Shown: piece by piece, positions 1 through 6,430 of the stretch | Position numbering within the stretch: position 1 is the stretch's first letter | How the letters are laid out: the number at the start of each line of letters is the position of its first letter | DNA from: an uncultured Lachnospiraceae bacterium | GTDB lineage: Bacteria; Bacillota; Clostridia; Lachnospirales; Lachnospiraceae | NCBI GenBank assembly: GCA_910584115.1 | Contig: CAJTYN010000119.1 | Coordinates: forward strand, 1 to 9,454 | Direction of reading: 5' to 3' | Length of the DNA stretch: 9,454 bases | Made by a program: the position numbers and the translations under genes | The notes under the pieces: model-generated | Databases searched by the model: none | The model's input: only the letters and a program-made list of their open reading frames with translations | Told to the model about the DNA's origin: nothing

Positions 1-1485
1 GATCCGTTTCAGCCGGTAGGAAAGGGTGCTCCGGTGGATGAACAATTCCGTGGAGGTCTTGAGCAGGTTGCGTTCCATGCGCAGGAATACGTGCAGGGTC
101 TGGTACAGCTCGGTATTGTTTTCTTTATCGTAATCCTGCAGCTTATAGAGGGCGGATACGCAGAGGAGCTGGATGGGGACGTCTCTGACTGCGCAGTCGA
201 TCATATATTCCAGCATATAGTCCTCAAAATAATAGTACCAGTACATACTGTCGCTCATGCGTCCCAGTTCAAGGGCCATATGGGCCTGGTGGTAGGCTTT
301 TGGGAGGAGCAGGAGATTATTGATCACCGCGCTGACCCCGATCTTCAGCAGCCCTTCCCGCAGCAGGATCGCCAGTTCCCGCAGGATCTTTTCCGACGTC
401 GTTTCCCCGTAGGAGAGGTTCACGATGGCTACGATGCTGTTGTCGTAGAGGAATGCATGTCCGGAGGAGAGCTGGGCGTCGATCTGTCCCAATGTGGCCG
501 AGGAGGATTGGAGGCTGAGATCCTTCTGTTCCGTGATGATCTTCAGGCACAGATACCGGTCGTGGAGATCCCAGTTGAGCAGCTGGATGAGATTGATCAC
601 CTGTTGTTCATCCTGGATCTTTTCCCTGAGGAGGTCGGTGAAGAACTGCTCCAGCTCATTTTCCATGCTCATCCAGAATAATTCCTTTGTCTGGATGCAC
701 ATCTCGATCAGTTTTCCCAGATACTCCAGCGCGTCAAGATCCCCGGGCCTGATCGTATCCTGGATCTCGTCGATCAGGATGCGGCCTTCGTATTTTTCCC
801 GGCACCAGAGATTTACGAACAAGATCCGATACCCGCGCTGATCTGCCGAAAAGAGCGTGGGCGTCTTTTTGCGCAGACCCGCCAGGTATTCCATGTCCAG
901 TTTGAAATCATTGATCGTGGAGATGGGGACGATCTTGCGTCCTGTCCGGGGATCCGTTTCCCACTGCAGCATCTTGGGGATGTGCTTGGGGCAGGAGAGG
1001 ACGAAGAAACTTGCGTCGTGTATGAACATGGGATTACGGAAGATCTCCATGCTGGCCAGGAGGATCTCATCCAGCGGTTTTTCGCTGTTCAGGGCCTTCT
1101 GCAGTTTCCAATCCCATTTTCTGTATTTTTCAAAGATCTCCTGGACCAGATCGAAGATCTCCAGAAGATCGCAGTTTTCCGGGAGCTGGATAAAGGGGCT
1201 GTCCGCAGGGAGCAGAGAAGTGTCTGGCTTGCCGACGATGATGAGAGCGATCCCATGATGGTCCGGGAGCCGGCTGTCCATCTGGCGGGCCGAGATCAGG
1301 TACACATAATTTTCTTTTAGTCTCCGTTTTTCAGAGAATATCTTGATATCGTCCAATCGGCAGGTATCCCCGGTGGGGTGAAGATCTATATGATCGAGTT
1401 TTTCTTCCAGGGTGTCCGCGATGATCTGCATGTTCAATCGGAAACCCAGCGCGGATCCGCTGTCGTTTGCGGGTTGAGGTGTCAT
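1..1485 (-). CDS. PucR-family transcriptional regulator, 3' end cut by window edge
   Basis: This is a DNA-binding regulator, probably ligand-responsive and cytoplasmic. Reading the minus strand from the ATG at 1485 gives 495 uninterrupted codons to the window edge with no stop. The last 23 visible residues (about 473-495, from NLLKTSTELFIHRSTL to YRLKRI) match the C-terminal helix-turn-helix of the PucR/CdaR family, whose signature is an L.iHr.Tl.YRl.ri pattern. The stretch starting near residue 305 (RYLCLKII) fits the degenerate GGDEF-like domain that usually precedes this HTH. The first ~300 residues match no sensor domain I recognise. The start is fixed by GGAGGG five bases upstream; an ATG three bases further out meets TGA after two codons. 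The gene follows a URO-D gene and a hairpin on the same strand, so it probably regulates the neighbouring transport and URO-D genes (inference). Only a short C-terminus should be missing. Confidence 0.88.
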   Translation of the reverse strand, partial: MTPQPANDSGSALGFRLNMQIIADTLEEKLDHIDLHPTGDTCRLDDIKIFSEKRRLKENYVYLISARQMDSRLPDHHGIALIIVGKPDTSLLPADSPFIQLPENCDLLEIFDLVQEIFEKYRKWDWKLQKALNSEKPLDEILLASMEIFRNPMFIHDASFFVLSCPKHIPKMLQWETDPRTGRKIVPISTINDFKLDMEYLAGLRKKTPTLFSADQRGYRILFVNLWCREKYEGRILIDEIQDTIRPGDLDALEYLGKLIEMCIQTKELFWMSMENELEQFFTDLLREKIQDEQQVINLIQLLNWDLHDRYLCLKIITEQKDLSLQSSSATLGQIDAQLSSGHAFLYDNSIVAIVNLSYGETTSEKILRELAILLREGLLKIGVSAVINNLLLLPKAYHQAHMALELGRMSDSMYWYYYFEDYMLEYMIDCAVRDVPIQLLCVSALYKLQDYDKENNTELYQTLHVFLRMERNLLKTSTELFIHRSTLSYRLKRI

Positions 1486-1520
1486 GTCATCCCTCCATTT
1501 TTAGTCCGATCCATATATAA

Positions 1521-1554
1521 GGACAGGATAGGGTATGATACGCCTATCCTGTCC
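1521..1554 (-). terminator. Strong inverted repeat, likely intrinsic terminator of the symporter/URO-D operon
   Basis: A perfect 12-bp inverted repeat (GGACAGGATAGG at 1521-1532 and CCTATCCTGTCC at 1543-1554) flanks a 10-base loop that is itself nearly palindromic (GTATGATACG). It starts 23 bases past the stop of the minus-strand URO-D gene. In that RNA the stem is followed by UUAUAUAU, a weak U-tract, so termination is plausible but may be partial. It lies 35 bases before the regulator start, so it could also act as an operator or attenuator for that gene. Confidence 0.7.
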
Positions 1555-1577
1555 CCGGTCTTATATTTTCAAAAAGA

Positions 1578-2576
1578 TCAGATGCCGTATGTTTCTTTGT
1601 TGTACCGATCGATCTCGTCCGTGATGAATTTATCCGTCTGCGGATAGATCGTTCCTGCCAGTCCATAAGTCATGCAGGGGATGAAGTGTCCGCCCGGGCC
1701 GTATGTCTCGCATACTTTCCGTACGTTTGCGCGGATCTCTTCTTCGGTGGCGTCTTCACGGTCGATGGTGGCGTCCACACCGCCCATCAGCGTCATACGT
1801 CCGTCTAACTGTTTCTGGAGTTTCACGATGTCGTTTTCCGGAAGGACACCCTGCCAGATATCGATGCCTAAGTCCACCATGTCCTCTACGATCGGTTCGC
1901 AGAAGGAGTCGGCGTGGTGCATGACGATCACACCGTGTTCTTTCATGTAGCCGTAGATCCTCTTATAATGATCTTTGAAAAACTCTCTCCAGGTGTCCGG
2001 CTGCATGAACAGGCTCGTCTTCGTGCCCCAGTCGTCATGGGACAGGATGATGTCGGGTTTGAGGTTGTCCACTAAGAGCTTGGCATAGGTGAAACGATAA
2101 TCAGCGATCGCCTGCAGCAGCTCTTCCATGCATTCCGGCTCTAAGAGCAGGTTTGTCAGAGTGTCCTCAAAGCCCATCAGGAAATGTGCCTGTTCGAAGA
2201 TCCCGGTCCCCATGAATCCCATGACCAGTTTCTCGGAGCGGTCTACAGCCGCTGCGGATGCGAGGGCGTCTTCCCATCCATCGCTGCAGTTGGCGACAAG
2301 ATCGGGCACTTTCACGTATTTCTTCCATTCTGTGATGTCCGGGCATACTTTCAGCTCGTCTGTCACATGGGGCATCGGCCCCGGCGCGTCTTCCGGATAG
2401 AGGATCTGGGTGCCCCAACGGTCGTAGGATGTGGTGCCTTTGACACGGTTCCCCCTTGTGTAGACGCTCAAGGGATCGTTCATGATCGGTACAAATGGCT
2501 GATACTGGTTGACGAGGCGGTCTGGTCTTCCGTCTTTTTTGAGAGTTTCCAATAGATTTTCTTTTGCTGTGAGCAT
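1578..2576 (-). CDS. URO-D superfamily protein (HemE-like/methyltransferase-type), paralogue A
   Basis: This 332-residue cytoplasmic protein has the uroporphyrinogen decarboxylase-like TIM-barrel family pattern. Landmarks are TAKENLL at 3-9, HFLMGFEDTL at 131-140, HDDWGT at 180-185, HHADSF at 220-225, DIWQGV at 239-244, MGGVDA at 264-269 and HFIPCMTYG at 297-305. The arginine-rich N-terminal signature of true HemE is not seen, so haem synthesis is unlikely. Relatives in this superfamily (MtaA, MtbA, CmuA) move methyl groups between corrinoid proteins and thiols using a zinc held by H-x-C and a later Cys. Here the H-x-C is replaced by HHAD, while Cys226 and Cys301 are present. The start is supported by GGAGGG seven bases upstream. 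It lies 63 bases after the symporter gene on the same strand, probably co-transcribed. Substrate unknown; methyl transfer is inference. Confidence 0.85.
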   Translation of the reverse strand: MLTAKENLLETLKKDGRPDRLVNQYQPFVPIMNDPLSVYTRGNRVKGTTSYDRWGTQILYPEDAPGPMPHVTDELKVCPDITEWKKYVKVPDLVANCSDGWEDALASAAAVDRSEKLVMGFMGTGIFEQAHFLMGFEDTLTNLLLEPECMEELLQAIADYRFTYAKLLVDNLKPDIILSHDDWGTKTSLFMQPDTWREFFKDHYKRIYGYMKEHGVIVMHHADSFCEPIVEDMVDLGIDIWQGVLPENDIVKLQKQLDGRMTLMGGVDATIDREDATEEEIRANVRKVCETYGPGGHFIPCMTYGLAGTIYPQTDKFITDEIDRYNKETYGI

Positions 2577-2639
2577 AGTTTATCCCTCCATTTTTATATA
2601 TTTTATACTATTGCTATGTATGGGTCTGAGCTATGGATG

Positions 2640-4046
2640 TCAGCCGTTCTGTGCTCTCTGTGCGATCTCTGCCTGGTACTGCTCGACTTTATCTTTGGTG
2701 ATCTTAAAGCCGAGGAGAAGGAGCACGGCGGCGATGATCAGCGCACATGCCGGGATGACCATGAATGCCATACAGATGCCTTTTTTCAGTCCTTCGGTGG
2801 CCGCGGACGGATCGATGGACGGGTCAAAAGCAGCAAGGGCGAGGCAGGCTGATATGATGATACCCCTGGTCATAACGCCGACTTTTAAGGGGACATTCTG
2901 CAGGCCGCTGATCCATCCGGTGGCATTTTTTCCGGTCTTCCATTCGGAATAGATGATGGTGTCCGCGTAGAGCGCCGGTGTACAGGCGTAAGCGATACCG
3001 TATCCGAACTGCGCGACGGACATCAGGACGATGACCAGCGTCACGTTGGAATAGGTAAAGTTCCCTACGATCATGATGACAGCCATGGCAAAAAAAGTAA
3101 AGATGGTCGTGGTACGTGTGGAGAGTCTTTTTGCCATATTCTTGGCGAGGTAAGAACCGACCACGCACAAGATATTGGAGATCAGGATGTAGGTGGGCAG
3201 GAGTTTTTCATTCTGCGCAACGTATGTAAAGTAATAAATAGCAACACCGGAACAGACGAAGTTGAACATCCATTTTGCCAGGTCTGCGAACATCAATGCC
3301 ATCAGAGGCGGATTCTGCAGTAAAGCTTTTACCAGGTCCCCGCCGGAAGTCTTGGTGGTGTCTTTTTTCGCTGCGGCGGAAGTATCGATCTCCACCTCCT
3401 CGTATCCGTCGAACATCTTGAAATGCGCGAAATACAATACAGCCATGACGCATCCCAGGACGAAAGCGGCTGCTCCATACTGGCTCTTTTCTCCGATCAT
3501 GCCTGCGAACAGCGCCGCGAGAGGCGGACCCACGTAAGAAAAGATGACTTTTGAAAAGTTTGCCCAGGCGGCACGTGTGGAAGCGAGCTGTGCCCTGTCG
3601 TCAGGCGTCTTGCCGGCCACGGCGATCATAGATACATTGGCCACGTAAGGGAAGTTCCAGACAACGTGGCTCAAGACCGTCGCCAGTACGATGACCGCGA
3701 TGGACAGAGGACCATCTCCGATCTTCAGGAACTGGAAAGCATACAGGAACGGGACCAGCCAGGGCAGCAAGATCAGCCATGAGCGGTAGCGCCCCCATTT
3801 CTTGGGTTTGATGCTGTTGAGCACTGCCCCGTACATCCAGGACAGGCACGCGTCAACAGCACTCGTGAGTGTAGTGATGAATGAGACCGTACCCATACCG
3901 AACTGGGCCAGGTTCGTCAGGAAAAAGTTAAAGTAATAACTCTCTACGTTGGTCATCAGGGTGAAACCGCAGTCACCCACGCCGTAAAAAAGCTTCAGTG
4001 CTCTACTCAAGCCTTTCGGCTCTTTTTTGTTGTTCATATCACTCAA
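2640..4046 (-). CDS. GPH-family (MelB-like) sugar:cation symporter homologue, TTG start
   Basis: A 468-residue polytopic inner-membrane carrier of the glycoside-pentoside-hexuronide:cation symporter family (MFS superfamily). Family features are YGVGDCGF at 21-28 in helix 1, the helix 2 region around VDACLSWMYG (64-73), and the loop motif KKWGRYRSW at 82-90. About twelve hydrophobic segments follow, with a short charged cytoplasmic loop (about 213-233) between the halves and a hydrophilic tail. No PTS IIA-like domain is attached. Compared with MelB, the first cation-site Asp aligns with Asp65, but the second falls on Ser69. The start is a TTG eight bases after AGGGGG; the nearest ATG (4037) is 17 bases away, too far for that site. 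It is the first gene of an operon with a URO-D protein, which suggests that it imports that enzyme's substrate or precursor (inference). Substrate cannot be read from sequence. Confidence 0.88.
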   Translation of the reverse strand: MSDMNNKKEPKGLSRALKLFYGVGDCGFTLMTNVESYYFNFFLTNLAQFGMGTVSFITTLTSAVDACLSWMYGAVLNSIKPKKWGRYRSWLILLPWLVPFLYAFQFLKIGDGPLSIAVIVLATVLSHVVWNFPYVANVSMIAVAGKTPDDRAQLASTRAAWANFSKVIFSYVGPPLAALFAGMIGEKSQYGAAAFVLGCVMAVLYFAHFKMFDGYEEVEIDTSAAAKKDTTKTSGGDLVKALLQNPPLMALMFADLAKWMFNFVCSGVAIYYFTYVAQNEKLLPTYILISNILCVVGSYLAKNMAKRLSTRTTTIFTFFAMAVIMIVGNFTYSNVTLVIVLMSVAQFGYGIAYACTPALYADTIIYSEWKTGKNATGWISGLQNVPLKVGVMTRGIIISACLALAAFDPSIDPSAATEGLKKGICMAFMVIPACALIIAAVLLLLGFKITKDKVEQYQAEIAQRAQNG

Positions 4047-4065
4047 ATGATATTCCCCCTCTCGT

Positions 4066-4081
4066 ACAGATCGTATGATCT
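4066..4081. repeat. Interrupted palindrome in leader of the symporter operon, possible operator
   Basis: AGATC-GTAT-GATCT (4068-4081) is a 5-bp inverted repeat with a 4-base centre, and the outer bases read ACAGATC at 4066-4072. It falls between the predicted transcription start (near 4102, minus strand) and the TTG start at 4046, where a repressor or a leader RNA structure could act. GATC is very common in this window, so chance is a real alternative. Confidence 0.25.
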
Positions 4082-4108
4082 TAAAATGTTTCGATCGATC
4101 TGAAAGCT

Positions 4109-4137
4109 ATTATAGATCAACGGGGTCTGGGCGTAAA
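4109..4137 (-). promoter_or_regulatory. Sigma-70-type promoter of the symporter/URO-D operon
   Basis: On the minus strand, TTTACG (4137-4132) is separated by exactly 17 bases from a perfect TATAAT (4114-4109). Transcription would begin near 4102, giving a leader of about 55 bases before the TTG start. It is the best promoter match I found in the window, and it diverges from the N-acetyltransferase promoter. Confidence 0.65.
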
Positions 4138-4193
4138 TCCGCACATTGACCCGATCTTGCGTTTTTGATCCCGCCATTTTGTACAGTGCATCC

Positions 4194-4204
4194 GTCAGAC
4201 TGAC
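4194..4204. repeat. 11-bp palindrome between divergent promoters, possible operator
   Basis: GTCAGACTGAC is a perfect palindrome (5-bp arms, 1-base centre) placed between the two divergent promoters, 57 bases beyond the symporter -35 box and 29 bases before the N-acetyltransferase -35 box. The position suits a shared regulator. The arms are short, and no second copy was seen at the right-hand operon. Confidence 0.25.
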
Positions 4205-4233
4205 CAAAAGATCTGTTTTCGGCGCTCTGACTC

Positions 4234-4262
4234 TTGTAAGGGGCCGGAAGATCCTATATACT
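4234..4262 (+). promoter_or_regulatory. Sigma-70-type promoter of the N-acetyltransferase gene
   Basis: TTGTAA (4234-4239) and TATACT (4257-4262) are separated by 17 bases, and the -10 box differs from consensus at one base. Transcription would start near 4269, about 38 bases before the ATG at 4307. The 9-base motif AAGATCTGT (4208-4216) upstream reappears inverted as ACAGATCTT (4272-4280) just after the predicted start, so the promoter is bracketed by inverted copies. Confidence 0.55.
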
Positions 4263-4306
4263 GGTGGCGTGACAGATCTTAATGTGAAAGGAATGAGGTG
4301 ATATAG

Positions 4307-5089
4307 ATGTACGAAGGATTATACGCCCCTATACCGGACGTGGATGCGTATCTGCAGCGTCTCGCCGTGGGGCGGGAGGAGGTCCTGGATAAGAGTTATC
4401 TGGATGCGCTGATCTATGCTCACCAATGCCGGGTCGTATTTGAGAACCTGGATGTCTGCAGGATGCACAAGCCGATCTCTCTAAATATCGGGGATATCTT
4501 CCGGAAGGTGATCACAGGCGGCCGGGGCGGCTATTGTTTTGAGCTGAACGCTCTGTTCACGCAGCTCTTGAAAGACCTGGGCTATGCGGCCTATCCATGC
4601 ATGAGCAGGATCGTCCGCGGCAGAGATTTCATCCCGCCGGTCCTGCACAGGGGGATCATCGTCTCACTGGAGGACGAGATGTATTTCTGCGATGTGGGTT
4701 ACGGCGGGCCGATGCCTCCGGGCGCGGTCCTGATCGAGGACGGACACAGCGCAGAGCTTCGCGGGGAACATTTTCATATGCGCAGGCGGGATGGCTACTG
4801 GTGGACCGTAAGCCGTACCACATCTTCCGGCGAGAGGGAGGATGTCCTGGAGTTCTACACCATGCCCCAGGAAAATGTGGATTTCATAACGCTGAATGAA
4901 TATTGTTCCAGGAACGAGGCTTCAGTATTCACCCAGAGATGCTACATCAATGTCCGGACGCCTTCCGGGAGCAAGAGCATCCTGGGGGATACGTTCACAT
5001 GCGTGGAACATGGGGATACCCTGCAGAGAGTGATCAGAGATGACGAGTTTGACCAGATCTTAGAATGTCATTTTGGGATCATCATCTGA
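4307..5089 (+). CDS. nat: Arylamine N-acetyltransferase
   Basis: A 260-residue cytoplasmic enzyme of the NAT family, which transfers acetyl from acetyl-CoA to arylamines, arylhydrazines or hydroxylamines by a ping-pong mechanism. The Cys-His-Asp triad is visible: Cys77 in RGGYCFELN, His114 in VLHRGIIV and Asp129 in FCDVGYGG. Spacing agrees with characterised bacterial NATs, and length is normal. The N-terminal FENLDV (45-50) also fits the family. The start has GAGGTG six bases upstream. It has its own promoter and a weak hairpin after the stop, so it is probably monocistronic, divergent from the symporter operon and separate from the URO-D operon 260 bases downstream. Physiological substrate is unknown; family members in gut bacteria can acetylate aromatic amines such as aminosalicylates. 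Some family members act in biosynthesis instead, for example amide formation on aromatic precursors. Confidence 0.92.
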   Translation: MYEGLYAPIPDVDAYLQRLAVGREEVLDKSYLDALIYAHQCRVVFENLDVCRMHKPISLNIGDIFRKVITGGRGGYCFELNALFTQLLKDLGYAAYPCMSRIVRGRDFIPPVLHRGIIVSLEDEMYFCDVGYGGPMPPGAVLIEDGHSAELRGEHFHMRRRDGYWWTVSRTTSSGEREDVLEFYTMPQENVDFITLNEYCSRNEASVFTQRCYINVRTPSGSKSILGDTFTCVEHGDTLQRVIRDDEFDQILECHFGIII

Positions 5090-5091
5090 GC

Positions 5092-5119
5092 GTATGCTCC
5101 TTCCGCATACTTCTTCTTA
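5092..5119 (+). terminator. Weak possible terminator after the N-acetyltransferase gene
   Basis: GTATGC (5092-5097) and GCATAC (5105-5110) form a 6-bp stem with a 7-base loop, followed by TTCTTCTTA. It begins three bases past the stop. The stem is short, so efficiency is doubtful. The next ~170 bases (5120-5287) are AT-rich and hold no gene, RNA or riboswitch that I recognise. Confidence 0.4.
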
Positions 5120-5287
5120 GAGTGTGTCTGAAGACTGCTTTTTATAAGGTGTATCTTACATCTTGTAGAAATGAGACTTCAGGCACATTTTTTATCTTTG
5201 ATCTCTCATCTCCCTTCAAAAAACTTTTAGGTCAGCGGATACAAAAATAAAAGTCTAGGCCAAGGGGATCTTGTATCCTGGGACCGA

Positions 5288-5315
5288 TTAAAAAAATATG
5301 AAAAAGCGGTATGAT
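5288..5315 (+). promoter_or_regulatory. Candidate promoter of the two-URO-D/MFS/APC operon
   Basis: TTAAAA (5288-5293) lies 16 bases before TATGAT (5310-5315), which differs from the -10 consensus at one position. Transcription would begin near 5322, 28 bases before the preferred ATG at 5350. The -10 box sits inside the perfect 10-bp palindrome TATGATCATA (5310-5319), so a regulator bound there would block RNA polymerase. The -35 box is only a moderate match. Confidence 0.42.
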
Positions 5316-5349
5316 CATATCATCAAAAAATCTTGATCAAAGGGGGAAG

Positions 5350-6411
5350 ATGAGAAAAATGAAGATACCGTTCAGCGAAGACGAATTGAAAGACGTGGGC
5401 ATGTGGAACGCGGTCCCCAAACCCTACGGGGTGCCGGCCTATCCGATGCGCAAGTTCAACACGCCGATCACGCCGAAAGAGAATTTCCTGAGGCTCTGCC
5501 GCAAAGAGACACCCGTATGGATGCCCAATGCCACCGTGGACTTCAACGCGATCCAGCCGGAGATCATGGCAGATGCATATGCGCGGAACCACGGAGGAAA
5601 AGACTGGTTCGGGATCGAATGGCAGTTTGACAGTGTTTCCAATGCGGCCATGGTCAGACCCGGGACGAGGCGCCTGTCAGATATCACAAAGTGGAGGGAA
5701 GAGCTGGAGTTCCCGGATCTGAAAGCGATCGACTGGGAAAAAGACTATAAAGAAAATTATGAGGCGCTCATGGAGCCGGAGCGGGCCACATTATTTATCA
5801 TCGTAAACGGCTGCTTTGAACGTCTCGCCGATCTGGCTGGTTTCATGGATGCTTTCAGCTATCTATTGGAAGAACCGGAAGAAGTGGGGGAACTGTTCTC
5901 CCGTTTTACAGATATGCATATCGAGCTGATGGAAATCGCCAAAAAGTATTACGGCGCGGATGCGATCACGTTCCATGACGATATGGGGACCCAGATCAAC
6001 TCGTTCATGTCGCCGGATACGTTCAGGGAGATCTTGCTGCCCCATTATAAACGCATGAATGACGCGGCCCATGAGATGGGCTTATACGTCAATTACCATT
6101 CCTGCGGATGCGTGGGCAACCAGATGGAGAATTTCTGCGACGCGGGGTTTGATCTCTGGGAAGGGCAGGAAGACTGTAACGATAAAGTGAGCCTGCTGAA
6201 GCAGACGACGGACCGCATGGGGCAGCTGAGCGTATTTGCGCCGCCGCCAGGGATGGACGACGAGGAACTGAAGAAATATGTGGTGGATCATGTCCTGAAG
6301 ATGGCCGAGGCGGGGAGATATATCGCATGGTTTGTCAATACATATCCGGAGAGCAGTGTGGATATCAATGAACTGATCTATGTCACCAGCCGGGAATTTT
6401 ACAGCAGATAA
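5350..6411 (+). CDS. URO-D superfamily protein, paralogue B (with N-terminal extension)
   Basis: A 353-residue cytoplasmic protein of the URO-D superfamily. After a ~40-residue extension absent from its neighbours, it shares TPKEN (41-45), DITKWREELEFPDL (111-124), FHDDMGTQ (208-215), YHSCGC (249-254), DLWEGQ (268-273) and a NDKVSLLK segment (277-284). His250 and Cys252 form the H-x-C expected of the zinc-dependent MtaA/CmuA-type methyltransferases. The MGG(V/I)DA motif of the other two is replaced by SVFAPPPG, and the late Cys is missing (AWFVNTYPE). The start is chosen at 5350, three bases after AAGGGGG; an in-frame ATG at 5359 is possible. An upstream ATG at 5311 lies inside the predicted -10 box and lacks a ribosome site. 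First gene of a four-gene operon. Substrate and reaction are not determinable. Confidence 0.85.
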   Translation: MRKMKIPFSEDELKDVGMWNAVPKPYGVPAYPMRKFNTPITPKENFLRLCRKETPVWMPNATVDFNAIQPEIMADAYARNHGGKDWFGIEWQFDSVSNAAMVRPGTRRLSDITKWREELEFPDLKAIDWEKDYKENYEALMEPERATLFIIVNGCFERLADLAGFMDAFSYLLEEPEEVGELFSRFTDMHIELMEIAKKYYGADAITFHDDMGTQINSFMSPDTFREILLPHYKRMNDAAHEMGLYVNYHSCGCVGNQMENFCDAGFDLWEGQEDCNDKVSLLKQTTDRMGQLSVFAPPPGMDDEELKKYVVDHVLKMAEAGRYIAWFVNTYPESSVDINELIYVTSREFYSR

Positions 6412-6430
6412 AGATCCATGGAGGAAAATG

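Noticed and set aside
34..681. Plus-strand open frame of 215 codons opposite the PucR gene
   Set aside because: It is antisense to an uninterrupted, family-matching gene, has no ribosome site that I can see, and shows no recognisable protein pattern.
1..960. Repeat of GATCCGTTTC at 1 and 951
   Set aside because: Short, within one coding gene, and explained by recurring codons; no flanking similarity.
1578..2576. True uroporphyrinogen III decarboxylase (hemE) for haem synthesis
   Set aside because: The HemE N-terminal arginine signature is missing, the three paralogues differ widely, and they sit with transporters rather than haem genes.
2577..2639. Terminator or internal promoter between the symporter and URO-D genes
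   Set aside because: The 63-base gap has AT-rich TATAAA-like sequence but no -35 partner at proper distance and no stable hairpin with a U-tract.
5311..5349. Earlier in-frame ATG for URO-D paralogue B
   Set aside because: It falls within the predicted -10 box and lacks a ribosome site; AAGGGGG lies just before the ATG at 5350.
5090..5349. Cobalamin riboswitch ahead of the URO-D operon
   Set aside because: I looked because corrinoid enzymes are often so controlled, but the GCCACTG-type B12 box is absent and no multi-stem structure of that class is visible.
6380..6430. Earlier in-frame ATG for URO-D paralogue C, overlapping paralogue B
   Set aside because: There is no Shine-Dalgarno before 6380, whereas GGAGG stands six bases before 6431; the extra residues do not align with the family.
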